Below, one piece after another: positions 8,593-17,215 of a DNA stretch of 64,000 bases. Made by a program: the position numbers and the translations under genes. Under the pieces are notes generated by a model that was given only the letters and a program-made list of their open reading frames with translations, had not been told where the DNA came from and ran no database searches. Position 1 is the stretch's first letter; each line of letters starts with the position of its first letter. Origin of the DNA: Psychromarinibacter sp048262455 (GTDB lineage Bacteria > Pseudomonadota > Alphaproteobacteria > Rhodobacterales > Rhodobacteraceae); contig JBLXFD010000017.1 in the NCBI GenBank assembly GCA_048262455.1, forward strand, positions 18,745 to 82,744. The letters run 5' to 3'.

Positions 8593-9342
8593 ATGTTCCC
8601 GATCCGCGACCACAACCCGTCCCAGCAGACCCCCTACGTCACCTATCTTCTGATAGCGGCGAACGTCGCCATCTTCTTCCTGACGCTGCCGGCGATGAGC
8701 AACGACCCCTCCATGCAGCGCCTGCTGATCGACTGGGCGATGATCCCGGCGCGGATCAGCGACGGCGGCGGCTACTACACCGTCATCAGCTCGATGTTCC
8801 TGCACGCCGGGTTCATGCACATCGGCGGCAACATGCTGTTCCTGTGGATCTTCGGCGACAACCTCGAAGAGGAGATGGGCCACCTCGGCTTCCTCGGCTT
8901 CTACCTTGCCAGCGGCATCGGCGCGGGGCTGGTGCACGTGCTGTCGGCGCCGGGATCCATGGTGCCGACAGTGGGCGCCTCGGGGGCGATCGCGGGGGTG
9001 ATGGGGGGCTACCTGCTGATGTATCCCAAGGCGAAGGTGGACGTGCTGTTCATCTTCGTGGTGTTCTTCAAGATCATTCCCGTGCCGGCCTGGGCGATGC
9101 TGGGCCTGTGGTTCGGCCTGCAGCTGTTCAACGGCGTCGGCGCCGACCCGGATCTTGGCGGCGTCGCCTACTGGGCGCACGCGGGCGGGTTCATCGCCGG
9201 CTTCCTGCTGGTGATCCCGGTCTGGCTGCGTCACGGGGGCTTTGCCTTCTGGAACCGCACCCACGGGCACCCGGACCACCCGGCGGCCAAGTACAAGCTG
9301 GAATCGACGCGCATTCCAAGGGTGCCGAGGAGCCGGAGGTGA
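8593..9342 (+). CDS. rhomboid-family intramembrane serine protease
   Basis: A 249 aa polytopic membrane protein. The catalytic serine is Ser130 in VGASGAIAG and the histidine is His196 in YWAHAGGF, the rhomboid dyad. The HIGGNMLFLWIFGDN loop is also typical of the family, which cleaves membrane segments within the bilayer. A TTG lies 18 bp upstream, but AAGGGTGA supports the ATG at 8593. The stop overlaps the GTG start of the next gene (GTGA), so the two are likely cotranscribed. Confidence 0.93.
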   Translation: MFPIRDHNPSQQTPYVTYLLIAANVAIFFLTLPAMSNDPSMQRLLIDWAMIPARISDGGGYYTVISSMFLHAGFMHIGGNMLFLWIFGDNLEEEMGHLGFLGFYLASGIGAGLVHVLSAPGSMVPTVGASGAIAGVMGGYLLMYPKAKVDVLFIFVVFFKIIPVPAWAMLGLWFGLQLFNGVGADPDLGGVAYWAHAGGFIAGFLLVIPVWLRHGGFAFWNRTHGHPDHPAAKYKLESTRIPRVPRSRR

Positions 9343-9740
9343 GCGCGCCGCCGCTGCACGAGACCCCGCGCGCGCCCTTGCGCCTGACCTGTCACTGCGG
9401 CGCGGTGGAGCTGCGGGTGCGCCCCGCGATCCCGCTGGCAGAGGCACGGCGCTGCGACTGTTCGTTCTGCCGGCGCCGGGCCGCGCCCACCGTCACCGTC
9501 CTACCCGGGGACCTGGAGGTGGTGCGCGGCGAGGACCGGCTGACGCTATACCAGTGGAACACCTGCACGGCGCGGCACTACTTCTGTTCGGTCTGCGGGA
9601 TCTACACCCATCACCGCCGGCGGTCGAACCCGGACGAGTTCGGCGTCAACCTTGGCGCCATCGAGGGGGTGAACCCGCGCGAGCTTGAGCCGATCCGCTG
9701 GTCGGACGGGGTCAACCATCCATCCGACCGAACGTCATGA
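9339..9740 (+). CDS. GFA-family zinc-binding protein
   Basis: A 133 aa protein of the GFA (glutathione-dependent formaldehyde-activating enzyme/centromere protein V) fold. Zinc-binding cysteines occur in the expected order: CHCG near the N-terminus, CDCSFC in the middle and CSVCG later. Members bind two zinc ions; most have no proven reaction, so none is assigned here. The GTG start overlaps the rhomboid stop by four bases. Its 3' end overlaps the pilin gene on the other strand by 29 bp. Confidence 0.82.
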   Translation: MSAPPLHETPRAPLRLTCHCGAVELRVRPAIPLAEARRCDCSFCRRRAAPTVTVLPGDLEVVRGEDRLTLYQWNTCTARHYFCSVCGIYTHHRRRSNPDEFGVNLGAIEGVNPRELEPIRWSDGVNHPSDRTS

Positions 9741-9909
9741 TCCCCTGCTGATCGTACTTGTCGCCGACCCGTTCCACGTGATCGTGGCTCGCGTTGCCGA
9801 TGATGGTGGTGACCGCGATGGCGATCCCGACCATGCCCGCGCAGACGACCACCCAGTCGATCGTCACGGCGCCGTCCTCGTCGCGGGCAAACTTCAGGAA
9901 TTGAAACAT
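9712..9909 (-). CDS. small Flp/TadE-type pilin-like protein
   Basis: A 65 aa protein with a short charged leader (MFQFLKFARDEDGA) followed by one hydrophobic helix (VTIDWVVVCAGMVGIAIAV). The acidic residue five positions after the glycine (G-A-V-T-I-D) mimics the Gly/Glu junction cut by prepilin peptidase. Small proteins of this kind are common in Rhodobacteraceae, often away from the tad locus. No tad gene is nearby. The frame is open upstream to 9960, but the ATG at 9909 gives the standard leader. Confidence 0.6.
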   Translation of the reverse strand: MFQFLKFARDEDGAVTIDWVVVCAGMVGIAIAVTTIIGNASHDHVERVGDKYDQQGIMTFGRMDG

Positions 9910-10002
9910 GGCATACTCTGCAAGTGGCGCCCCGCCCTGAGTGAATGATTGATCGTTCACTATGGCTGGAATGCGGCCAAGTCATGCCATTAAGGGGATA
10001 AG

Positions 10003-10791
10003 TTAACTATTCCGAATGGTTCCGGCGAAGCTGTCGAAGATCCGTTCCGCCGCGCAGATGATCGCGCCGTCCTCCAGCAGGTCGCCGCCGGGCGACAGCG
10101 GCTCGACGAAGCCGCCGGCCTCGCGGACGATCACCACGCCCGCCGCCACGTCCCACGAATGGATGCCCCGCTCCCAGTAGCCGTCGAAGCGGCCGGCGGC
10201 GACATAGGCCATGTCCAGCGCCGCCGCGCCCCAGCGCCGCACGCCGGAACAGGCGGGCAGCAGGCGGCCCAGGTCGCGGATCGTCTCGGGCAGGTCGCCG
10301 CGGCCGCCGAAGGGCAGGCCGGTGGCGAACAGCGCCTCGATCATCCGGGTGCGCCCCGAGACCCGCAGGCGGCTTTCGTTCATCCAGGCGCCGGCGCCCT
10401 TCTCGGCCCAGAACATCTCGTCCTTGGCGGCGTCGAAGATGACGCCCGCCACGATCTCGCCCTTGTGCTCCAGCGCGATGGATACGCACCAGTGCGGCAG
10501 GCCGTGCAGGAAGTTGGTGGTGCCGTCCAGCGGATCGACGATCCAGCGGCGGGTGGGGTCGATGCCCTCGACCGCCGCGCTTTCCTCGCCGACCCAGCCG
10601 TAGTTGGGACGCGCCCCCATCAGGTCCTCGCGGATGATCTTCTCGGCGGCGATGTCGGCGCGGCTGACGAAGTCGCCGGCGCCCTTCATCGAGACCTGCA
10701 GATTCTCCACCTCGCGGAAGTCCTTCACCAGGCTCCGCCCCGCCTTGCGCGCGGCCTTGATCATCAGGTTGAGGTTGGCGCTGCCCTGCAT
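10003..10791 (-). CDS. suhB: inositol-monophosphatase-family phosphatase
   Basis: A 262 aa magnesium-dependent phosphatase. The metal-site motifs GEESAAVEG, WIVDPLDGTTNF and SWDVAAG are complete and in order. SuhB-type members hydrolyse inositol-1-phosphate and related sugar phosphates in the cytoplasm and also act with the Nus antitermination complex in E. coli. The symbol is by family and may not reflect the true substrate. Start at ATG 10791 with GGGAG upstream. A second member of the family (hisN) lies at 61.7 kb. Confidence 0.88.
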   Translation of the reverse strand: MQGSANLNLMIKAARKAGRSLVKDFREVENLQVSMKGAGDFVSRADIAAEKIIREDLMGARPNYGWVGEESAAVEGIDPTRRWIVDPLDGTTNFLHGLPHWCVSIALEHKGEIVAGVIFDAAKDEMFWAEKGAGAWMNESRLRVSGRTRMIEALFATGLPFGGRGDLPETIRDLGRLLPACSGVRRWGAAALDMAYVAAGRFDGYWERGIHSWDVAAGVVIVREAGGFVEPLSPGGDLLEDGAIICAAERIFDSFAGTIRNS

Positions 10792-10870
10792 GTGTCCGGC
10801 TCCCTGTGAGACAGCGTGCGTCCTAGGCCAGAGGCCGGGGAATGTGAAGGGCCAGCGGCCGGGGCGCGGC

Positions 10871-11824
10871 TCAGTCCCCGGCCTTGCCCTCCTCCGCCGG
10901 CGGCACCCGGCCCTCGAGGATGTCCTCGGGCGCCGGGCCTGTGACAGAGACGATGCGCCAGAACCTGTCGCCCAGCGCGGCGCGGGCGGCGGCCTCGGAG
11001 GGTCGGGTGCGTTCGGCGCTGCCGATCTCGACGTGCAGGTAGCGCCCGGTCTCGCGCACCCGCACCTCGCGGCCCTTGCCAAAGCTCTGCTCGATCCGCT
11101 CCACGTCCGGGTGCAACTTGCCCGGATCCTCCAACTTGCGCGGCGCCCCGTCCAGCAGCTCGGCCACCGCGCCGCGCATGCTGCGCAGCCCGTCGCGCAG
11201 GATGTCCAGCCCAATCAGCCCCGCCGCCGCGGCGTCCGCCCACCACCAGCCCATGGCGATGCCGACGATCCCGGCCATGCCGGCCAGCCCGGTCTTCCAG
11301 TCCGCCGCGTTCATCTCGGCGTCGGTGTACAGCACCTGGTCGGCGATCTGCGGCGCCAGCTTGCGCTTCTTGTAGCCAAGGATCACCGGCGGGATCACCG
11401 AGTAGACCAGCGCCGCGATCATCGCCCAGCCCAGCCAGACCTGCTGGCCCAAAAGGGAAAAGGTGCCGATGGTCGGATGCTCCCGCCGGATCAGCACCAC
11501 CGAGGCGTCGTAAACAAGGTAGGCGCCCATCGCCGTCAGGGCCACCGCCGCCACCAGAAAGCACATCGAGCCGGTGCGGTAATGCCCGAAGGGGTACATC
11601 CGCGACGGCCCGCGCCGTTCCACGTGCAGCGCCAGCAGGAACAGCGCCGGCGGCGCCAGCGACAGCAGGTCTTCCACCCATGCCGCCTGCATCGCCTCGG
11701 ACGAGCCCATCACCAGCCCCATCACCGCGACGATCGAGACCAGCCAGCCCAGCGTCCACCATTCCAGCCGCCGCGCCCGCTCCAGAGCGGCATCGGCCGC
11801 TTCCGACAGGCCGGGGCGGATCAT
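10871..11824 (-). CDS. cation diffusion facilitator (CDF) metal transporter
   Basis: A 317 aa inner-membrane protein with about five to six hydrophobic helices. CDF features are the paired acidic/polar sites in the transport helices (YTDAEMNAADWKTG, WWWADAAAAGLIG) and a cytoplasmic C-terminal domain of about 100 residues. CDF proteins export zinc, iron, manganese or related metals in exchange for protons. The motif here differs from the classic HxxxD zinc pattern, so the metal is uncertain. Its start overlaps the stop of the upstream lipoprotein gene by four bases (ATGA). Confidence 0.85.
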   Translation of the reverse strand: MIRPGLSEAADAALERARRLEWWTLGWLVSIVAVMGLVMGSSEAMQAAWVEDLLSLAPPALFLLALHVERRGPSRMYPFGHYRTGSMCFLVAAVALTAMGAYLVYDASVVLIRREHPTIGTFSLLGQQVWLGWAMIAALVYSVIPPVILGYKKRKLAPQIADQVLYTDAEMNAADWKTGLAGMAGIVGIAMGWWWADAAAAGLIGLDILRDGLRSMRGAVAELLDGAPRKLEDPGKLHPDVERIEQSFGKGREVRVRETGRYLHVEIGSAERTRPSEAAARAALGDRFWRIVSVTGPAPEDILEGRVPPAEEGKAGD

Positions 11825-12249
11825 GACCCCGCCCCCGATGCGTCGATGGCGCGGTTCAGCTCACCGAGAAACCGGTTCTCGCCCTGCCGGATCAGCAGCA
11901 CGCGGTCTTCCTCACTGCCGTCCGGCCGGTGCAGCCTTCCCACCGCGTTGCTCAGCCCGGCCTTGGCCGCCAGCGGCGTGTCGGCGGGGATATCTCCGGC
12001 CAGCAGGTGCACCTCGCCCTCCTCCAGCAGCGCCAGCAGCAGGTGCGCGGGGCCGGTGCGCGGCGCGGGGCGGGCGCCGAGCCGCTGCGCCAGCGCGTCG
12101 ATCACCCGGCGGTCGGGGTCCGACAACTCGTCGGCCAGCACACCGACCACCAGTTCGCGCCCGCTCACGCGCTCTGTCGTGCGCTCGGGGTCCTTCGGCA
12201 GCACGCAGGCGGAAAGCGCCAGCACCGCGGACAGCAAAAGGTATCGCAT
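11821..12249 (-). CDS. putative lipoprotein, 142 aa
   Basis: The N-terminus MRYLLLSAVLALSAC is a lipoprotein signal with the lipobox LSAC and Cys15 as the predicted lipidated residue. The rest is soluble and loosely resembles a short periplasmic-binding-protein lobe (RELVVGVLADE), but no family was recognised. Start at ATG 12249 with GAGGA ten bases upstream. It overlaps the CDF transporter start, which suggests translational coupling and perhaps a shared role in metal handling (inference). Confidence 0.72.
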   Translation of the reverse strand: MRYLLLSAVLALSACVLPKDPERTTERVSGRELVVGVLADELSDPDRRVIDALAQRLGARPAPRTGPAHLLLALLEEGEVHLLAGDIPADTPLAAKAGLSNAVGRLHRPDGSEEDRVLLIRQGENRFLGELNRAIDASGAGS

Positions 12250-12288
12250 CTCGGGTGGTCCTCGTTTCCAGAATGAAACCTCCGGAGA

Positions 12289-12963
12289 ATGACGTTGTTC
12301 CGCCCTTGCGCCCGCGTCCTCATCGGCTACCACGAAGACATGACGCCGGAAGAGATCACCCGCCACTTCATCCGCCCCGACGGCACCTACCTGTTCGCCC
12401 GCTGGGGCCGCCCCATCGCGCCCGTGGTCTTCGGGGTCGAGGAGCCGACGCTGAAGGTGGTCAAGGGCGCCTGCGAAGCGCTGGTGGCGCTGGCGGGGCA
12501 CAAGATGGCCGAGACCGACCCGGAACTGGGCGCCAACCTGATGGTCTTCTTCTTCCGCGACTGGCAGGAACTGCCGGCGGTGCCGGGGCTCGACCGGCTG
12601 ATCCCCGGCCTGTCGCCGCTGGTGGCGCGGCTCGAGGGGGCCGGCGCCTGCCAGTACCGCGCCTTCCGGTTCGAGCGGACGGGCGCGATCAAGGCCGCCT
12701 TCAGCTTTCTCAAGATGGAAGGCCCGCTGGCCGACGTGCCGGCAGAGACACTGGCGCTGGGGGACATGGCGCAGTGCATGCTGCTGTGGTCCGACACGGC
12801 CTTTGCCGAAAAATCGCCGCTGGCGGTGGCGGGCAAGACCACGATCCTGCGCCCCGACATCGCCGAACTGGTGCGCGCCGGCTACGACCCGGTGCTGCCC
12901 GCGGCGACGGACGATCCCAGCCACGCCCTGCGGCTGCACGCGCGGATGGTGACGCAGGGATGA
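12289..12963 (+). CDS. conserved-looking hypothetical protein upstream of ybgC
   Basis: A cytoplasmic protein of up to 224 aa with no signal peptide or membrane helix; I do not recognise its fold. It is tightly linked to ybgC: the stop overlaps the ybgC ATG (ATGA). Two starts are possible: ATG 12289, with GGAG only one base away, and ATG 12340 (MTPEEITRHF), which gives 207 aa. The second may be better because the first 17 residues look atypical. It is divergent from the lipoprotein gene. Confidence 0.7.
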   Translation: MTLFRPCARVLIGYHEDMTPEEITRHFIRPDGTYLFARWGRPIAPVVFGVEEPTLKVVKGACEALVALAGHKMAETDPELGANLMVFFFRDWQELPAVPGLDRLIPGLSPLVARLEGAGACQYRAFRFERTGAIKAAFSFLKMEGPLADVPAETLALGDMAQCMLLWSDTAFAEKSPLAVAGKTTILRPDIAELVRAGYDPVLPAATDDPSHALRLHARMVTQG

Positions 12964-13346
12964 GCCACCTGTTCGACGTGCGGGTCTACTACGAAGACAC
13001 CGACATGGGCGGCATCGTCTACCACGCCAATTTCCTGAAATTCATCGAACGCGCCCGCAGCGACTGGGTGCGCGGGCTGGGGATCGACCAGAACGCGATG
13101 CGCGCGGCCGGCACGGTCTTCGTGGTGCGCCACATCGCCGCCGACTACCTGCGCCCCGCCCGCTTCGACGACGCGCTGGTGGTCGAGACGGCGCCGGAAT
13201 CCGCCTCGGGCGCCCGCTTCGTGCTGCGCCAGCAGGTGCGGCGGGGGGAGATGCTGCTGTTCTCGGCGCAGGTGACCCTCGTCGCGGTGGGGGCGGATGG
13301 CCGCCCGGCCCGGATGCCAGCGGATATTCGCCGAGCATTCGGCTGA
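12960..13346 (+). CDS. ybgC: acyl-CoA thioesterase of the Tol-Pal cluster
   Basis: A 128 aa hotdog-fold 4-hydroxybenzoyl-CoA-type thioesterase. The active-site signature YYEDTDMGGIVYHANFLKF, with its conserved aspartates, begins at residue 10. YbgC hydrolyses short or long acyl-CoA esters and is encoded with tol-pal in most proteobacteria. The ATG overlaps the preceding stop. Confidence 0.93.
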   Translation: MSHLFDVRVYYEDTDMGGIVYHANFLKFIERARSDWVRGLGIDQNAMRAAGTVFVVRHIAADYLRPARFDDALVVETAPESASGARFVLRQQVRRGEMLLFSAQVTLVAVGADGRPARMPADIRRAFG

Positions 13347-13379
13347 ACACGGCGGCGGGTGTCCTTCCCCACGCTTTTC

Positions 13380-13407
13380 TTGGCAATGGGCCTGCAATTC
13401 CGATAAA
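13380..13407 (+). promoter_or_regulatory. candidate promoter upstream of tolQ
   Basis: TTGGCA (13380-13385), 16 nt, then GATAAA (13402-13407), within the 123 bp gap between ybgC and tolQ. The stretch is less GC-rich than the flanking genes. It would give tolQ-ftsH genes a start separate from ybgC. Confidence 0.35.
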
Positions 13408-13469
13408 AGAGCGGCTAACGAGAGCCCCGAGCTTTTTCAAAGCAACGGCCCGAACCGAGAGCAGGACCT

Positions 13470-14138
13470 ATGGAAGCCGATTTTTCCTTCTTCGCGCTGT
13501 TCTGGCGCGCGTCTTTCGTCGTGCAGCTGGTGATTCTGATGCTGCTGGCCGCTTCCTTCTGGGCGTGGTCGATCATCGTGCAGAAGATCATCACCTACCG
13601 CCGCGCCCGCCGCGAAGCCGCCGCCTTCGACGAGGCGTTCTGGTCCGGCGAGCCGCTGGACGAGCTGTACGAGACCATCGGCGCCACCCCAAGCAGCGCC
13701 TCCGAGAAGATCTTCGCCGCGGGAATGCTGGAGTGGCGCCGCAGCCACCGGCAGGACGGCGGGCTGATCGCCGGGGCGCAAAGCCGGATCGAGCGGTCGA
13801 TGGACGTGGCCATCAACAAGGAGGCCGAGGGGCTGAACCGGGGGTTGTCGTTCCTTGCCACCGTCGGCTCCACCGCGCCCTTCGTCGGGCTGTTCGGCAC
13901 GGTCTGGGGCATCATGCGCGCCTTCATCGAGATCGCCGGGCAGCAATCCACCTCGCTGGCCGTGGTGGCGCCGGGCATCGCCGAGGCGCTGCTGGCCACC
14001 GGGCTTGGCCTGCTGGCGGCGATTCCCGCGGTGATCTTCTACAACAAGCTGTCCGCGGACAGCGACGCGGTGGTGGCGAACTACGAAAGCTTCGCCGACG
14101 AGTTCTCGACCATCCTCAGCCGCCAGCTGGACAGCTGA
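13470..14138 (+). CDS. tolQ: Tol-Pal system proton channel protein TolQ
   Basis: A 222 aa MotA/TolQ/ExbB-family inner-membrane protein with three helices: one near the N-terminus (VVQLVILMLLAASFWAWSII) and two after residue 125. The block FVGLFGTVWGIMRAF is the family signature. With TolR it forms the proton-driven motor that energises TolA during constriction of the envelope. It is one base from tolR. Confidence 0.95.
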   Translation: MEADFSFFALFWRASFVVQLVILMLLAASFWAWSIIVQKIITYRRARREAAAFDEAFWSGEPLDELYETIGATPSSASEKIFAAGMLEWRRSHRQDGGLIAGAQSRIERSMDVAINKEAEGLNRGLSFLATVGSTAPFVGLFGTVWGIMRAFIEIAGQQSTSLAVVAPGIAEALLATGLGLLAAIPAVIFYNKLSADSDAVVANYESFADEFSTILSRQLDS

Positions 14139-14139
14139 C

Positions 14140-14622
14140 ATGGGCGCGGGGGTCATCAAGGGCTCGGGCGGCGCGGAACGGCGCGGGCGCGACCGGCGGC
14201 GGCGGGGCAAGAGCCGCTCCATGTCGGAAATTAACGTCACGCCCTTCGTCGACGTGATGCTGGTGCTGCTGATCATCTTCATGGTCTCGGCGCCGCTGCT
14301 GACCGTGGGCGTGCCGATCGAACTGCCGGAAACGGCGGCCGAGGCGCTGCCGATGGACCAGGAGGAACCCCTGACGGTGACCGTCACCGCCGAGGGCGTG
14401 CTGATGATCCAGACCACAGAGACTGCGCCGGAAGAGCTGATCGGCAAGCTGCGCGCCATCGCCTCGGAGCGGACGAGCGACAAGATCTTCCTGCGCGCCG
14501 ACGGGTCCATCCCCTATGAGAAGGTGGCCCAAGTGATGGGCGCGCTGAACGCGGGCGGGTTCCGCAACATCGGTCTGGTGACCGAGGCGGGCGGACCGAC
14601 GCTGGATCAACCGGGCGGCTGA
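14140..14622 (+). CDS. tolR: Tol-Pal motor protein TolR
   Basis: A 160 aa ExbD/TolR protein. A basic N-terminus precedes SEINVTPFVDVMLVLLIIFMV, in which the membrane aspartate carries protons in this family. A periplasmic domain follows (PLTVTVTAEGVLMIQ). It starts one base after the tolQ stop and is six bases from tolA. Confidence 0.95.
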   Translation: MGAGVIKGSGGAERRGRDRRRRGKSRSMSEINVTPFVDVMLVLLIIFMVSAPLLTVGVPIELPETAAEALPMDQEEPLTVTVTAEGVLMIQTTETAPEELIGKLRAIASERTSDKIFLRADGSIPYEKVAQVMGALNAGGFRNIGLVTEAGGPTLDQPGG

Positions 14623-14627
14623 CGGAC

Positions 14628-15809
14628 GTGAACACCGGCAACTATATCTCGGGTGCGGGGCATGGGCTGCTGCTGCTCTGGCTGCTGGCCGGCGGCGTGT
14701 TCGATTCCGCGGCCGAGGAGCCGGTGCTGGAATCCGCCGACGTTTCGCTGATCTCGGCCGAGGAATTCGCCGCGCTCAGCCGGCCGGAGGTGAATCCCGA
14801 GGTAGAGGCCGAGGCGCCGGAGGCCGCCCCCGCGCCCGAGCCGGCCGAGGAGATCCGTTCTCCGATCCCCGAGGCGCGCCCGCCGGCGCCGGGGCCCGCT
14901 GCCCCGGAACAGCCCGCGCCGCCGCCCGCGCCCGAACCGGTGCCCGAGACCGTCATCATCGAGGAGGCGCCCGCCCCGGCCCCGCCGCCCGCGCCGCTTG
15001 CCGTGCCCGACAACGCGCCCCCCGCCGAGACCCCGCAGCCGCGCGAGGCGCCCCGCGTGGCGCCGATGCCGGTGCCCGAGACCCCCGAGGCGCCCGAGAT
15101 CGCCGACACCCCCGCGCCCCGGGTCTCGCCCGATGCCGACACCGACGTGCAGGCGGAAGAACAGCCCGACGCCGCGCCGGAAGAGGCGACCACCGAGATC
15201 GTCACCGAGGCAGAGCGCCCGGCCAGCGCGCCGGATCGCTCGCCGGTGCCGCAGGCGCGCCCGGCGCAGCTGGCCGCCGTGGAACCCGCCCCCGAGACGC
15301 CGCGCCCCACGCCCCAGCCGCAGCCCGAACGGCCCGCGCCCGAAACACCGCCCGAAACACCGCCAGTGACCCCCGCCCCGGAGGCGCCCGACACCAATGA
15401 CGCTCTGGCCGATGCCATCGCCTCTGCGGTGACCGAGGCCAACGACACCCCCGCCGCCCCGCCCGCGCGCTCGGCCCCCGCCGGCCCGCCGCTGACCAGC
15501 GGCGAGAAGGACGCGTTGCGGGTGGCGGTGCAGCAGTGCTGGAACGTCGGCTCGCTGTCCTCCGAGGCGCTGCAGACCACCGTCATCGTCGCCGTCCAGA
15601 TGAACGCCGACGGCACCCCCGACACCGGCACCATCCGGATGCTGGAGTTCTCGGGCGGCAGCCAGACCGCCGCGCTGCAGGCCTTCGAGGCCGCGCGGCG
15701 GGCGGTGATCCGCTGCGGCAGCTCCGGCTTCAATCTGCCGCTTGAGAAATTCGACCATTGGAAAGAGATTGAAATGACCTTCAATCCTGAAAGGATGAGG
15801 ATCAAATGA
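14628..15809 (+). CDS. tolA: cell envelope integrity protein TolA
   Basis: A 393 aa protein with one N-terminal membrane anchor (GAGHGLLLLWLLAGGVF), a long Pro/Ala/Glu-rich middle (about residues 55-290) in place of the helical domain of E. coli TolA, and a C-terminal TonB/TolA-like domain from about residue 295 (VAVQQCWNVGSLSSEALQTT). It links the inner-membrane motor to TolB and Pal. It starts with GTG and its end overlaps tolB by four bases. The middle region is expected to vary greatly between relatives. Confidence 0.9.
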   Translation: MNTGNYISGAGHGLLLLWLLAGGVFDSAAEEPVLESADVSLISAEEFAALSRPEVNPEVEAEAPEAAPAPEPAEEIRSPIPEARPPAPGPAAPEQPAPPPAPEPVPETVIIEEAPAPAPPPAPLAVPDNAPPAETPQPREAPRVAPMPVPETPEAPEIADTPAPRVSPDADTDVQAEEQPDAAPEEATTEIVTEAERPASAPDRSPVPQARPAQLAAVEPAPETPRPTPQPQPERPAPETPPETPPVTPAPEAPDTNDALADAIASAVTEANDTPAAPPARSAPAGPPLTSGEKDALRVAVQQCWNVGSLSSEALQTTVIVAVQMNADGTPDTGTIRMLEFSGGSQTAALQAFEAARRAVIRCGSSGFNLPLEKFDHWKEIEMTFNPERMRIK

Positions 15810-17134
15810 CCCGCCTGCTACTGCTGACCCTTTCGCTGGCGCTGGCCGGCTTCGCCGCCGTGGCCAATGCGCAGGACCGTTCCGGGCCGCTGCGCATCGA
15901 GATCACCGAGGGTGTGATCGAGCCCCTGCCCTTCGCGATCCCGCAGTTCGTCGCCGAGGACGCCGGCGCCCGCGACTTCGCCGCGCGCATCACCCAGGTG
16001 ATCGCCTCGGATCTCACCGGCACCGGCCTTTTCCGCGAGTTGCCGCGCGACGCCTACATCTCCGGCGTCACCAGCTTCGCCAGCCCCGTGCAGTACTCCG
16101 ACTGGCGCGCGATCAACGCCCAGGCGCTGATCACCGGCGCCGTCAGCACCTCTGGCGGGCAGGTGATCGTCAAGTTCCGGCTGTTCGACGTCTTCGCCCA
16201 GACCCAGCTGGGCGACGGGCTGCAGTTCGCGGCCAGCCAGGACAGCTGGCGGCGGATGGCGCACAAGGTGGCGGACGCGGTCTATTCGCGCATCACCGGC
16301 GAGGGCGGCTACTTCGACAGCCGCGTGGTCTTCGTGTCGCAGACCGGCCCCAAGGACGCCCGGCGCACCCGGCTGGCGGTGATGGACTACGACGGCGCCA
16401 ACATGGAGTTCCTGACCGACTCCAACGCGCTGGTGCTGGCGCCGCGTTTCTCGCCCAACGGCAAGCGGGTGCTCTACACCAGCTACGAGACCGGCAGCCC
16501 TCGAATCACCATTCTCGACGTGGACACCGTGCAGCGCCGGGTGCTGGAACAGCAGGCCGGCGCGATGTCGGTGGGGCCGTCCTTCACCCCCGACGGCAAC
16601 CGGGTGATCTACTCGCTGGCCAGTGGCGGCAACTCGGACCTCTACGAGCTGGACCTGTCCAGCGGCACTACCCGGCAGCTGACCGACGGCCCCTCGATCG
16701 AGACCTCGCCCTCGGTTTCCCCGGACGGCCGCTTCATCGTGTTCGAGAGCGACCGCTCGGGCACCCAGCAACTTTACGTGATGCCCGCCGGCGGCGGCGA
16801 GGCGCGGCGCATCAGCAACGGTGCCGGCCGCTACGGCGCGCCGGTCTGGTCGCCGCGCGGCGACCTGATCGCCTTCGTCAAGCAGAACCAGGGCCGGTTC
16901 CATATCGGCGTGATGCGCACCGACGGGTCCGAGGAACGGCTGCTGACCGCCTCTTTCCTGGACGAAAGCCCCACCTGGTCGCCCAACGGCCGGGTGATCA
17001 TGTTCGCCCGCGAAAGCCAGGGGCCCACCGGGGCGCCGGCGCTTTATTCCGTCGACATCTCCGGGCGCAATTTGCGCCGGGTTCCCACCGACACCGCCGC
17101 CTCCGACCCCGCGTGGTCGCCGCTGCTGCCATGA
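15806..17134 (+). CDS. tolB: Tol-Pal system beta-propeller protein TolB
   Basis: A 442 aa periplasmic protein. The signal peptide MTRLLLLTLSLALAGFAAVANA precedes an N-terminal alpha/beta domain and a six-bladed propeller of WD40-like repeats, seen as repeated PxFSPDG-type units (APRFSPNGKRVLY, SPSVSPDGRFIVF, SPTWSPNGRVIMF). It binds Pal and is released by TolA. Its ATG overlaps the tolA stop. Confidence 0.95.
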   Translation: MTRLLLLTLSLALAGFAAVANAQDRSGPLRIEITEGVIEPLPFAIPQFVAEDAGARDFAARITQVIASDLTGTGLFRELPRDAYISGVTSFASPVQYSDWRAINAQALITGAVSTSGGQVIVKFRLFDVFAQTQLGDGLQFAASQDSWRRMAHKVADAVYSRITGEGGYFDSRVVFVSQTGPKDARRTRLAVMDYDGANMEFLTDSNALVLAPRFSPNGKRVLYTSYETGSPRITILDVDTVQRRVLEQQAGAMSVGPSFTPDGNRVIYSLASGGNSDLYELDLSSGTTRQLTDGPSIETSPSVSPDGRFIVFESDRSGTQQLYVMPAGGGEARRISNGAGRYGAPVWSPRGDLIAFVKQNQGRFHIGVMRTDGSEERLLTASFLDESPTWSPNGRVIMFARESQGPTGAPALYSVDISGRNLRRVPTDTAASDPAWSPLLP

Positions 17135-17215
17135 GGCGCGCGTTCCCAAACCCGCACGAAAGTGCTAGCCTGTTGACGTTCGAGCAACAATGACCCCCAG
17201 AAGGCCTGTAAACCC

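Noticed and set aside
14628..15809. Minus-strand Ser/Gly-rich and Gly/Arg-rich frames opposite tolA
   Set aside because: They mirror the Pro/Ala/Glu-rich tolA linker; low-complexity translations of this kind are a common artefact.
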